Shown here in pieces: positions 57,748-64,000 of a stretch of DNA of 64,000 nucleotides. The notes under the pieces are model-generated. The model saw only the letters and a program-made list of their open reading frames with translations, was not told where the DNA came from and did no database searches. How positions within the stretch are numbered: position 1 is the stretch's first letter; the number at the start of each line of letters is the position of its first letter. The DNA comes from an uncultured Oscillibacter sp. (GTDB lineage Bacteria; Bacillota; Clostridia; Oscillospirales; Oscillospiraceae), in assembly GCA_910577405.1 (NCBI GenBank), contig CAJTMG010000017.1, forward strand, positions 1 to 64,000. The letters are read 5' to 3'. The position numbers were made by a program, and so were the translations under genes.

Positions 57748-57786
57748 GCGGAATTCTATGTCAATATGTTGCTCTGCCCGTGCCCG

Positions 57787-59049
57787 TCATTTGTTCCAGA
57801 GGCAGGCCGCGGAACGGGAAGGCGTCCACTGGCGCTCCGGCACGAATGCAGACATGGTGCTGAATTTGGTGCAGGTAGTCTTACCGATCAAGGTTTTTTG
57901 GTACTCGTTGACGACACGCCTCAGGACCGAGCCGCCGTTTTCGTACCCGGCAGAGGGCAGCAGGAGCAGGTATTGGGATGCGCTGAACTGGGTGCAAACG
58001 TCCTCGGAACGGCAGCAGGTCCCAATGGCCCGGCGCATTTCCTCCATGGCCATATTCCGCCGGAGCTGAGGCAGGGACTTGCCCTCGATATCCAGCAGGG
58101 TAATCAAGGAAAGCTGCGCCGCCTGTCCGGAACGGAGGATCAGCTGCACCAGGAAGCCATAAATATCCCGAAAGGCCGCGTAATCGCAAAAAAGGACCCC
58201 CGACTCCTGATCCTCGCCCTGCAATCCCGCCAGTATGGTCCGCAGGTCCAGCTCTGGCGTCCCGTTCCGGTCACCGCTGGACAGCTCCCGGTAAAGGGCC
58301 GTCATGTCTTCCGAGGGCGCCACGCCAAGCCGAAGCATAAAGAGGTCGGACACGTCGTTATAATATTGTATCGCCTCCTGTTTCGCGCCGGAATCACAGA
58401 GCAGCCGCATGAGAAGCTGATGGCAGGATTCATTATAGGGGTCCTGGGCGGTGGCAAGCCGGCAGATTTTAATGGCTTCATCCAAACGGCCCATCTCCCG
58501 AAGGTCAGAGGCCGCGTCGTGACACATCCGGAGGTACTTGCTCCGGTAGTACGTCCGGGGAGACAGCAGCCAGGCGCTTCCGGCAGCGTTGGGCAGGAAA
58601 TCCCCCTGGTAGAGCTTGATGGCCTGCCGCGCCGCGTTCAGACCTGCCGTGCTGTTCCGTTTTGCGTAAAAGTCCCCGCAGAGCTCTTCAAATACCGCGG
58701 TATCCATCCGTATGGGCAGTTCAGGGTCGAAAAAATAGAGCCCCCGGCGGTACCGGAGCACCTTTTTTCCGTCCGCAAAGCCGAGGTTCTCCAGAAGAAG
58801 GCGGCTTCGATGCAGCAGGGTCTTTGTGGTATTTGTAGGATTTGTGCTGTCGATGTCGCTCCAGAGCAAATCAAATATTTCGTCCTGTGTCACCGCCCGG
58901 TCGTGAAAAAAGCACAGATACTGCAAAAAGCTCATCAACCGCCACGACGCCCCGTCCTGGTCTGAGATTATACCTGGTCCGTCGTATGTAGGATAGCGCA
59001 GCGAAAATTGTCCCAACGTTGTGATATAGAGCGCTTTCTCTGATTCCAA
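57787..59049 (-). CDS. BTAD-domain (SARP-like) transcriptional regulator with degenerate GGDEF-like end
   Basis: This 420-residue protein begins with an OmpR-like winged helix (about 1-95, with AVTQDEIFDLLWSD). A bacterial transcriptional activation domain of helical repeats follows (about 100-240, with ARQAIKLYQGDFLP and LDEAIKICRLATAQDPYNES). The C-terminal part (about 275-385) resembles a diguanylate-cyclase fold, but the signature is degraded to TQFSASQYLLLLP, so it is probably a sensor or dimer domain. I place the start at TTG 59049, six bases after GGAGGGG, rather than the TTG at 59085. It lies just upstream of the pilus operon in the same direction and is its likely regulator. Confidence 0.85.
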   Translation of the reverse strand: MESEKALYITTLGQFSLRYPTYDGPGIISDQDGASWRLMSFLQYLCFFHDRAVTQDEIFDLLWSDIDSTNPTNTTKTLLHRSRLLLENLGFADGKKVLRYRRGLYFFDPELPIRMDTAVFEELCGDFYAKRNSTAGLNAARQAIKLYQGDFLPNAAGSAWLLSPRTYYRSKYLRMCHDAASDLREMGRLDEAIKICRLATAQDPYNESCHQLLMRLLCDSGAKQEAIQYYNDVSDLFMLRLGVAPSEDMTALYRELSSGDRNGTPELDLRTILAGLQGEDQESGVLFCDYAAFRDIYGFLVQLILRSGQAAQLSLITLLDIEGKSLPQLRRNMAMEEMRRAIGTCCRSEDVCTQFSASQYLLLLPSAGYENGGSVLRRVVNEYQKTLIGKTTCTKFSTMSAFVPERQWTPSRSAACLWNK

Positions 59050-59302
59050 AACTTCCCCCTCCTGACATCCTCGTGTTGCAATCAAACTTCTGTTCTGTCA
59101 ACGATAAATGAGCAAACTCCGTAAATTGCAGATTCTCCGTTAACAGTCGCCGGAAATCTCACGCCCTCAACACACCTTGGGCTTTTTCGCAATCTTACGG
59201 CTTTGCTCATGCCATTTGCAGCCGATACTCTGACGGAATCCGCCGGAATATCTTCTCTATATCTCTATGACCGCTGAATACGCAGGCCAATTTCTTTTTC
59301 TC

Positions 59303-59788
59303 TCAGACCGGCGGTTCCTCAAACTGCGCCAGAAACGGCTCTATCAACCATTCTTCCGCCAGCTTCCGGGCCTTAACCGCGTCCTCCCGCTTGACGTAGT
59401 TCCCCAGATAGTACCGCTTGCCCTTGAAGCATATGGACGCCCGCCACATCCCTTTACATGAACGCCATTCCACTCCTGGGACGCCGCTGGTGTTGTTCTT
59501 CCGCACGGTGTTCGCCCGCAGCATTTCCACGCAGGTGCCGTCAATGTACGTCAGGCTGCACACGCCTCCGGGCTTCTTTTTCCTGACCTTCTTCCGCAGC
59601 GGGCACTGTGCGCCGCAGCTCTTTACATGGCCGTTCCGCAGCTGGATGGTTTTCACCACAAGCTCCCGCCCACAGTCGCACTGGCACAGCCACGCCGTAC
59701 GAGTCCCGATGTTTTCGGCAGGTCCCAGCACTGTCAAATGTCCGAAGCGCTGGCCTGTCAGCTCCAGTTTCTTCCTTGAATGTCCCAA
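59303..59788 (-). CDS. AP2/ERF-like DNA-binding domain protein
   Basis: This roughly 161-residue protein has an N-terminal part with LTGQRFGHLTVLGP and a Cys-rich zinc-ribbon-like section (WLCQCDCGRELVV, VKSCGAQCPLRKK, about 30-75). A C-terminal AP2 domain follows (NTSGVPGVEWRSCKGMWRAS then ICFKGKRYYLGNYVKREDAVKARK, about 103-145). Bacterial AP2 proteins often come from phages or homing elements. I suggest TTG 59788, eight bases after AAGG; the upstream frame is very AT-rich. No endonuclease motif is visible. It may be a mobile-element relic or a domesticated regulator. Confidence 0.75.
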   Translation of the reverse strand: MGHSRKKLELTGQRFGHLTVLGPAENIGTRTAWLCQCDCGRELVVKTIQLRNGHVKSCGAQCPLRKKVRKKKPGGVCSLTYIDGTCVEMLRANTVRKNNTSGVPGVEWRSCKGMWRASICFKGKRYYLGNYVKREDAVKARKLAEEWLIEPFLAQFEEPPV

Positions 59789-59863
59789 ATGCACCGCCTT
59801 GCTTTTCAATAATCTATACTTTTCCGCAAGAATCGTTCTGATAAAATTTTTATTGATAAAGTA

Positions 59864-59892
59864 TTGAAATCCATAGATTACCATGCTATAAT
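59864..59892 (+). promoter_or_regulatory. strong promoter with no long gene downstream
   Basis: TTGAAA (59864-59869) and TATAAT (59887-59892) are 17 bases apart on the plus strand. Transcription should start near 59899 and reach the terminator at 60070. Confidence 0.75.
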
Positions 59893-59898
59893 GTCATA

Positions 59899-60070
59899 AT
59901 ATGAAAGGGTTTGATATTTTACAGAAACCTATACTTTCCTGTAAAAATTCCCTCTTATCAGCACTCATCTGCGGGGTGCAAACTGTAGCTTCCCGTGCTT
60001 TTTATTTTCCGGCGCGGCTTTAAAAATCAGAATCCCCTCTGACGGCAGCAATTGTCAGGGGGGCTTTTTT
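59899..60070 (+). ncRNA. candidate small RNA or leaderless micropeptide transcript
   Basis: A transcript of about 172 bases is predicted from the promoter above to a strong terminator. It contains a perfect hairpin TTTTACAG/CTGTAAAA (59917-59946) and possible pairing of AGCAC with GTGCT. It also holds a 40-codon frame, MKGFDILQKPILSCKNSLLS onward (59901-60023), whose ATG would be almost at the 5' end with no ribosome site. I do not recognise an RNA family. Confidence 0.45.
60034..60070 (+). terminator. terminator of the candidate small transcript
   Basis: CCCCTCTGAC pairs with GTCAGGGGGG over ten bases (one G-T), followed by CTTTTTT. Confidence 0.85.
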
Positions 60071-60138
60071 GCAACTTGAATCTTCAGTTTTACTTTTTTG
60101 AGAACCAGCCGGACCGCGAAAAACCATACCCATAAAAG

Positions 60139-60178
60139 CAAAAAAGACCGGCGCGCGCAATACGTACCGGTCTTTTCA
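60139..60178 (-). terminator. terminator of the NlpC/P60 gene
   Basis: AAAAGACCGG and CCGGTCTTTT form a ten-base stem, followed by TTTGC on the minus strand. Confidence 0.85.
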
Positions 60179-60199
60179 GGCTGATTCAATTGAAGCGAA

Positions 60200-61117
60200 T
60201 CACATATGGATACCGCCGATGAAATACTGATTGTAGTAACCGCTGGTAAGACTGCTGTAGATCACGCCGCCGCTTCTGGAGGACGACGCGTGGATAATCT
60301 GGCCATTTCCGGCGTAGATTCCCGCGTGAGAGCAGGCTTTACCGGCGTTACGGGCGGGGTCGTTGAAGAAGACCAGATCGCCGGGCTGGAGATCGCTGAT
60401 GCTGTAAACCCGGGCACCCTTGCCGCTCTGCCACTGACCCGTTGCGGTATGGGGCAGGGAGTAACCGAACTGCTTGTACACGTACATGGTAAAGCCGGAG
60501 CAGTCGAAGCCGCTGGGGGACGCGCCGCCGTAGACATAGCGGGTGCCCAGGTACTGCTTGGCGGTGCTGACGATGCTGCTGTTCCCGCTGCCGGAGGACT
60601 CAGAGCTGCTGGAAGCGGAATTGGTCAGGTCCAGGAAGTCGCTGCGGACATAGCCCTGGGAGCCGTATGTAGTCGTCACAGCGAACCAGCCGTCCACCAG
60701 GGAGGTTGCGGTGACCACGTCGCCCTCGCTGAGGGAAGCTGTCACGCCGCCGCTGGTATTCGGTTCGGACCGCAGGTTTACGCTGTCGGCATTGACGCGG
60801 CCGTAAGACTTGAAGCTGTTGTCGGTGTTGATCTGGAAGTAATCGCCGGAGACGAAGCCGGTTTTCCCTTCATAGGCCACCTCAAACCAGCCGTCGACGG
60901 AATCGTCAATCACGGCCAGCACCCAGCCGGAGTCCAGGGTCGTCACGATATCGGCCTCGGTGGAAGCCTCGGACCGGAGCCGAAGCCCCGCGCCGGTGGT
61001 AGTGCCGGTATCGAAGGCCAGCTGACCCTCGGCGGCGTAGGCGGAAACGGCGAGGAACAGGCAAGTAATGATAGAGAGCGCCAGCATCCGGACGGCTCTT
61101 CCTGCAATTCGGTTCAT
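60200..61117 (-). CDS. secreted SH3-domain NlpC/P60 cell-wall hydrolase
   Basis: This 305-residue secreted protein has a signal peptide (VRMLALSIITCLFLAVSAYA, about 9-29) and two bacterial SH3 domains (about 40-100 and 105-165, with GLRLRSEAS and SVNLRSEPNTSG). A Ser-rich linker leads to an NlpC/P60 domain (about 185-305). The catalytic Cys is in GFDCSGFTMYVYKQFG, His in KACSHAGIYAGNGQIIH and the third polar residue follows in HASS. It should cut the D-Glu-diaminopimelate bond in peptidoglycan peptides. I chose the ATG at 61117, which has AAAGGA 11 bases upstream. Confidence 0.94.
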   Translation of the reverse strand: MNRIAGRAVRMLALSIITCLFLAVSAYAAEGQLAFDTGTTTGAGLRLRSEASTEADIVTTLDSGWVLAVIDDSVDGWFEVAYEGKTGFVSGDYFQINTDNSFKSYGRVNADSVNLRSEPNTSGGVTASLSEGDVVTATSLVDGWFAVTTTYGSQGYVRSDFLDLTNSASSSSESSGSGNSSIVSTAKQYLGTRYVYGGASPSGFDCSGFTMYVYKQFGYSLPHTATGQWQSGKGARVYSISDLQPGDLVFFNDPARNAGKACSHAGIYAGNGQIIHASSSRSGGVIYSSLTSGYYNQYFIGGIHM

Positions 61118-61187
61118 TGATATAAGCATCCTTTCGTCATCTTTAGTAGCGCGGGGTTTGTTTCTCTGCCAGGGAATTCCGGCAGGA

Positions 61188-61496
61188 CTACCTCTCTTTT
61201 CCGGAGAGCGCCCGGTTCAGCCAGACGGCGGCGACATCCATTGCGGAGTAAAGGCTGTCCTTTTCGCTTCTCTTTACTACGCGGTCACGGTTTCGCAGAT
61301 CGGGAGCGGTAAGCTGGAGCTGAACGGAGACCTTTGTCGCAACATCCAGATCCTGCTCTTTTTTTGTATCCAGAACCTGCATCATAATAATATATTGATC
61401 GGTCATCGTTCCGTAGTAGATCATATTACCGGCGCGGCGGAGCGGACGGCCTCTATAAATCAGACCTTCAGATTTTGAGTTTTTGCCTCCTGCCAT
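61188..61496 (-). CDS. small conserved-looking protein of unknown function
   Basis: This 102-residue protein begins MAGGKNSKSEGLIYRGRPLR and contains MTDQYIIMMQVLDTKKEQDL and MDVAAVWLNRALS. It has no signal peptide. GGAGG lies six bases before the ATG at 61496. The sequence looks like a small beta-rich domain with a helical end. I do not recognise a family. It precedes the NlpC/P60 gene by 70 bp in the same direction and may be co-transcribed with it. Confidence 0.75.
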   Translation of the reverse strand: MAGGKNSKSEGLIYRGRPLRRAGNMIYYGTMTDQYIIMMQVLDTKKEQDLDVATKVSVQLQLTAPDLRNRDRVVKRSEKDSLYSAMDVAAVWLNRALSGKER

Positions 61497-61624
61497 GAAA
61501 ACCCTCCTTCGAAAAATTTTGTAACCAAATTGTAACACTCTTTTTCCAATTTGTCAACAATTTCTATAGGACAAATTGACGGAAAAATCTCAGAATATTT
61601 CTCCGCTTTTTACAAATGCGACAA

Positions 61625-61683
61625 AAATCCCCCAAAGACGGGCTTCCGCAGTCAAAAGCTGGGAAAACGTCTTTGGGGGATTT
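61625..61683 (-). terminator. long-stem terminator of ireB
   Basis: AATCCCCCAAAGACG and CGTCTTTGGGGGATT are perfect 15-base arms around a 27-base loop, followed by TTTTTG on the minus strand. The 318 bp between the 102-residue protein gene and ireB hold this element and no credible gene. Confidence 0.7.
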
Positions 61684-61814
61684 GGTTTCAAAAACGGTAA
61701 CAGATTGTTACTCTTGTTACAGTCTGTTCGAATTCCGCGGGTCAAAACGGGACCGGGCTGGAATTTCTGCTCATTGCAGTTACAGTCCGCCGGGAGGCTG
61801 GCCACTGTTCCCGC

Positions 61815-62060
61815 TCACTGACCGAGGTACTTCCGGACAAGGACCTGAAGCAGTTCGTCCCGGTCAATCTTCCGGATCAGGGTTCGGGCGCTGTTATGAT
61901 TGGTAATATAGGTGGGGTCCTCGGAGAGAATATAACCCACGATTTGGTTAATAGGATTGTAGCCTTTCTGCTCAAGGGACTGATAAACTGTGGAAAGGAT
62001 CTGATGAATTTCCGCGTCCTTTTCCATTGAAAGACTGAATTTTCTGGTGAAATCGTCCAT
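61815..62060 (-). CDS. ireB: IreB-family regulatory phosphoprotein
   Basis: This 81-residue protein matches the IreB (UPF0297) family along its length: VYQSLEQKGYNPINQIVGYI and SEDPTYITNHNSARTLIRKI, then RDELLQVLVRKYLGQ. In enterococci IreB is a substrate of the PASTA-domain Ser/Thr kinase IreK and affects cephalosporin resistance. The usual downstream neighbour ruvX is absent here. A GGAAGG site and a TTTACA/TATACT promoter precede it. Confidence 0.95.
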   Translation of the reverse strand: MDDFTRKFSLSMEKDAEIHQILSTVYQSLEQKGYNPINQIVGYILSEDPTYITNHNSARTLIRKIDRDELLQVLVRKYLGQ

Positions 62061-62095
62061 CCGAACACCACCTTCCTTTCATGGCAACTGGGTAT

Positions 62096-62124
62096 AGTAT
62101 ACTCGTTTTTTCCCAGCCTGTAAA
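62096..62124 (-). promoter_or_regulatory. promoter of ireB
   Basis: TTTACA (62119-62124) and TATACT (62096-62101) on the minus strand are 17 bases apart. Confidence 0.75.
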
Positions 62125-62408
62125 GGGGGGGTTGGAGAAATTCACGAAAGATTTTTACTTCTTTAACAATCCGGTCATAAAATTTTTATAGTTTTGGTGA
62201 AAAAAGGGGGTTGAAACGGGCGCAAAGTTCCACGAAAAAAATTTTTCTTCTTATGCAGACCTGCCCGCGAAAAATCCCAGGGCAAAGCTCTGCAAAAGGG
62301 GACAAAAATTTTCACTGGAATGCAAAAAACTTCTTGTTCAACCTGGTTCCGAATACCGGAAAAGCGCGTCTGCAAGGGGAAAAGGGACGGGGGTTCAAGG
62401 GTTTCCGG
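62125..62408. other. gene-free stretch between pheT and ireB
   Basis: This AT-rich segment contains no open frame with a ribosome site and no clear terminator after pheT. Confidence 0.5.
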
Positions 62409-64000
62409 TCAGCGAAGGACAGCGTTCAGCTCGGATTTCAGCAGCGCCAGAATGCCCTGCACATCCTCGTCGGCTTCCTGGGCGGTAAGGCTGCGGTCAT
62501 CGGCCCGGAGTTCCAAGCTGAACGCGGCGCTCTTCTTCCCCTCGGGGATGCCGGGGCCGGTGTACACGTCGAAGAGGCTCACGGTTTTCAGAAGGCCCTT
62601 TGCGCCCCGGCGGATGCAGTCTTCCAGCGCGCCCACGGAGGTTTTCGCGTCACAGACCAGGGAGATGTCCCGGGTAACGGCGGGGAACCGGGGCAGGGGC
62701 TGATAGACGGGAGCGCCGCCCATGGAAGCGAAGAGGGCGTCGAAGGGCAGCTCAGCGGCGTAAAGGGGGCAGTCCACGTCGTAATTGGCGGCCACGGCGG
62801 GGTGAATCTGGCCCAGGACGCCCAGAAGCCGTTGGCCGCTGTAGACCTTGGCGCAGCGTCCGGGATGGTAGGAGGGATTCCCGCTTTCGGCCTCGTAACG
62901 GACGTTTTCGATCCGCAGGCCCTCCAGAACGGCTTCCACCGCGCCTTTGATGCCGTAGAAGTCCATATCCGGCCCGTACGCGCCCATGGACAGGATTTTC
63001 GGTTCGTCCGCCATACCGGAGCCGTCGTTTTTCGCGAAGTACACCCGGCCCAGTTCGTAGAGCGTTACGGATTTGTTGCGGTAGTGATTGTTCCGGGCCA
63101 GGATCTCCAGCATAGAGGGCAGGGTGGTGGCGCGCATGATGGACGTGTCCTCGCCCAGGGGATTGAGAATCTTCACGGACTCCCGAAGGGGCGAATCTGC
63201 AGGCAGATTGATCTTATCGTAATATCCAGGGCTGATGAACGAATAGGTGATGATCTCGCTGTATCCCAAGCCGCGGCAGAACGCACCTATCGCGTTTTCG
63301 GCCTGCTGCACGGGACTCCAGCCACGGCGGGGATTCAGGCCGGAGGACAGGGTGTCGGGGATGTTGTTGTACCCGTAGAACCGCGCCACTTCCTCCGCCA
63401 GGTCCGCCATGCCCTCCACATCCATGCGCCAGGAGGGGACCTGTATCATGCCCCGTTCCTTGACGGTGGTGAAGCCCAGCTTCTGGAGTGTGGTATACAT
63501 CACGTTCTCGGACACGTTGATTCCCAGAAGGGCGTTGATCTTGTCCGGCTCCACAGGAAGGGTCCGGGGCTGCGGGACGTAATTCAGGATATCAATCACG
63601 CCGTCCACCACCTCGCCGGCGCCCAGCAGTTCCACCAGTTCGCAGGCGCGGTCCACGGCGGGGAGGGTGTTCAGGATGTCAAGGCCCTTCTCGAATTTCG
63701 CCGACGCTTCCGTACGCATACCCAAAGCAAGGGCCGTCTTCCGGATGCACGCGCCGTCGAAATTGGCAGACTCGAAGACCACGTCCACGGTATCCGATAC
63801 GATTTCGCTGTTCATGCCGCCCATCACGCCCGCAAGTCCCACGGCCCGGGTGTCGTCGGCAATCACCAGCATATCCGGGGTCAGCTTCCGGACGTTTCCA
63901 TCAAGGGTGGTCAGCTCCTCCCCTGCCCTGGCCCGCCGGACGATGATCTTCCCGCCCTTTACATACCGGTAGTCAAAGGCGTGCATGGGCTGGCCGTATT
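62409..64000 (-). CDS. pheT: phenylalanine-tRNA ligase beta subunit, 5' end outside the window
   Basis: About 529 C-terminal residues of PheT are present; the frame continues through the window end with YGQPMHAFDY at the edge, so the first roughly 270 residues are missing. The B3/B4 editing region (PDMLVIADDTRAVGLAGVMGG, then SANFDGACIRKTALALGMRTEAS), the B5 domain, the core catalytic-like domain (YSEIITYSFISP, ARNNHYRNKSVTLYELG) and the C-terminal anticodon-binding domain (ISLVCDAKTSVG, VYTGPGIPEGKKSAAFSLEL) are in order. PheT pairs with PheS to charge tRNA-Phe. pheS is expected upstream, outside the window. Confidence 0.97.
   Translation of the reverse strand, partial: YGQPMHAFDYRYVKGGKIIVRRARAGEELTTLDGNVRKLTPDMLVIADDTRAVGLAGVMGGMNSEIVSDTVDVVFESANFDGACIRKTALALGMRTEASAKFEKGLDILNTLPAVDRACELVELLGAGEVVDGVIDILNYVPQPRTLPVEPDKINALLGINVSENVMYTTLQKLGFTTVKERGMIQVPSWRMDVEGMADLAEEVARFYGYNNIPDTLSSGLNPRRGWSPVQQAENAIGAFCRGLGYSEIITYSFISPGYYDKINLPADSPLRESVKILNPLGEDTSIMRATTLPSMLEILARNNHYRNKSVTLYELGRVYFAKNDGSGMADEPKILSMGAYGPDMDFYGIKGAVEAVLEGLRIENVRYEAESGNPSYHPGRCAKVYSGQRLLGVLGQIHPAVAANYDVDCPLYAAELPFDALFASMGGAPVYQPLPRFPAVTRDISLVCDAKTSVGALEDCIRRGAKGLLKTVSLFDVYTGPGIPEGKKSAAFSLELRADDRSLTAQEADEDVQGILALLKSELNAVLR

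Noticed and set aside
61590..61805. A 71-codon frame over the long inverted repeat downstream of ireB
   Set aside because: It reads through a 15-bp perfect stem that acts as terminator and has no ribosome site.

Overview
The window reads as a chromosomal segment of a GC-rich, anaerobic, Gram-positive member of the Clostridia, most likely an Oscillospiraceae-type gut bacterium. This placement is an inference. It rests on a pyruvate:ferredoxin oxidoreductase, IreB, VanW, class B, C and D sortases with an LPXTG pilus, an acetylase-type diaminopimelate route, strong AGGAGG ribosome sites and TTGACA/TATAAT promoters. There is no insertion sequence, integrase, CRISPR array or rRNA. One tRNA-Ser(GGA) is present.

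Layout. 1-4.8 kb: a sucrose or fructan locus (GH32 hydrolase, PTS IIBCA, LacI-family regulator with two matching operators). 4.8-10 kb: a lysine/diaminopimelate cluster. dapA-dapB-dapH sit behind a complete lysine riboswitch and terminator, and an N-acetyl-diaminopimelate deacetylase and aminotransferase follow. 10-17.3 kb: a class B sortase, an AT-rich gap with three DnaA-box-like sequences, an autoregulated MarR-MATE pair, a hemolysin III protein, a ribbon-helix-helix/small-protein divergent pair, a superoxide dismutase and an orphan ParB/Noc-like protein. 17.6-23 kb: a VanW protein, an ECF sigma factor with a membrane partner that carries an internal duplication, a CAT-like acetyltransferase and a divergent CopG/XRE pair. 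23-26.4 kb: an ArsR, HMA and P-type ATPase metal-efflux operon and a thioesterase. 26.5-30.8 kb: comEC-holA-RNase M5-like and tRNA-Ser.

30.9-44.7 kb is the most unusual part. Ten co-directional genes (PdxA family, TctB, TctA, TctC, PrpR-type sigma-54 activator, AbrB-type membrane protein, LarA family, split UxaA pair, PFOR) lie downstream of a near-perfect sigma-54 promoter, with a cluster of GAAACA motifs about 160-230 bp further upstream. I read it as an inducible organic- or sugar-acid catabolic island feeding pyruvate metabolism. The substrate is unknown.

45-48.4 kb: rpmE, hflX, two small regulatory or unknown genes and a YigZ-family protein. 48.7-59 kb: a complete sortase-assembled pilus locus. 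It encodes two unknown proteins, a dedicated signal peptidase, a tip adhesin with His/Cys modules and 33-bp tandem repeats, a major pilin, a class C sortase, an anchor pilin and a second sortase. A BTAD-type regulator with a degenerate GGDEF-like end lies upstream, and a palindrome covers the pilus promoter -35 box. 59.3-64 kb: an AP2-domain protein, a promoter-to-terminator unit that may be a small RNA or micropeptide gene, an SH3-NlpC/P60 hydrolase, a small conserved protein, IreB, and the 3' part of pheT running off the end.
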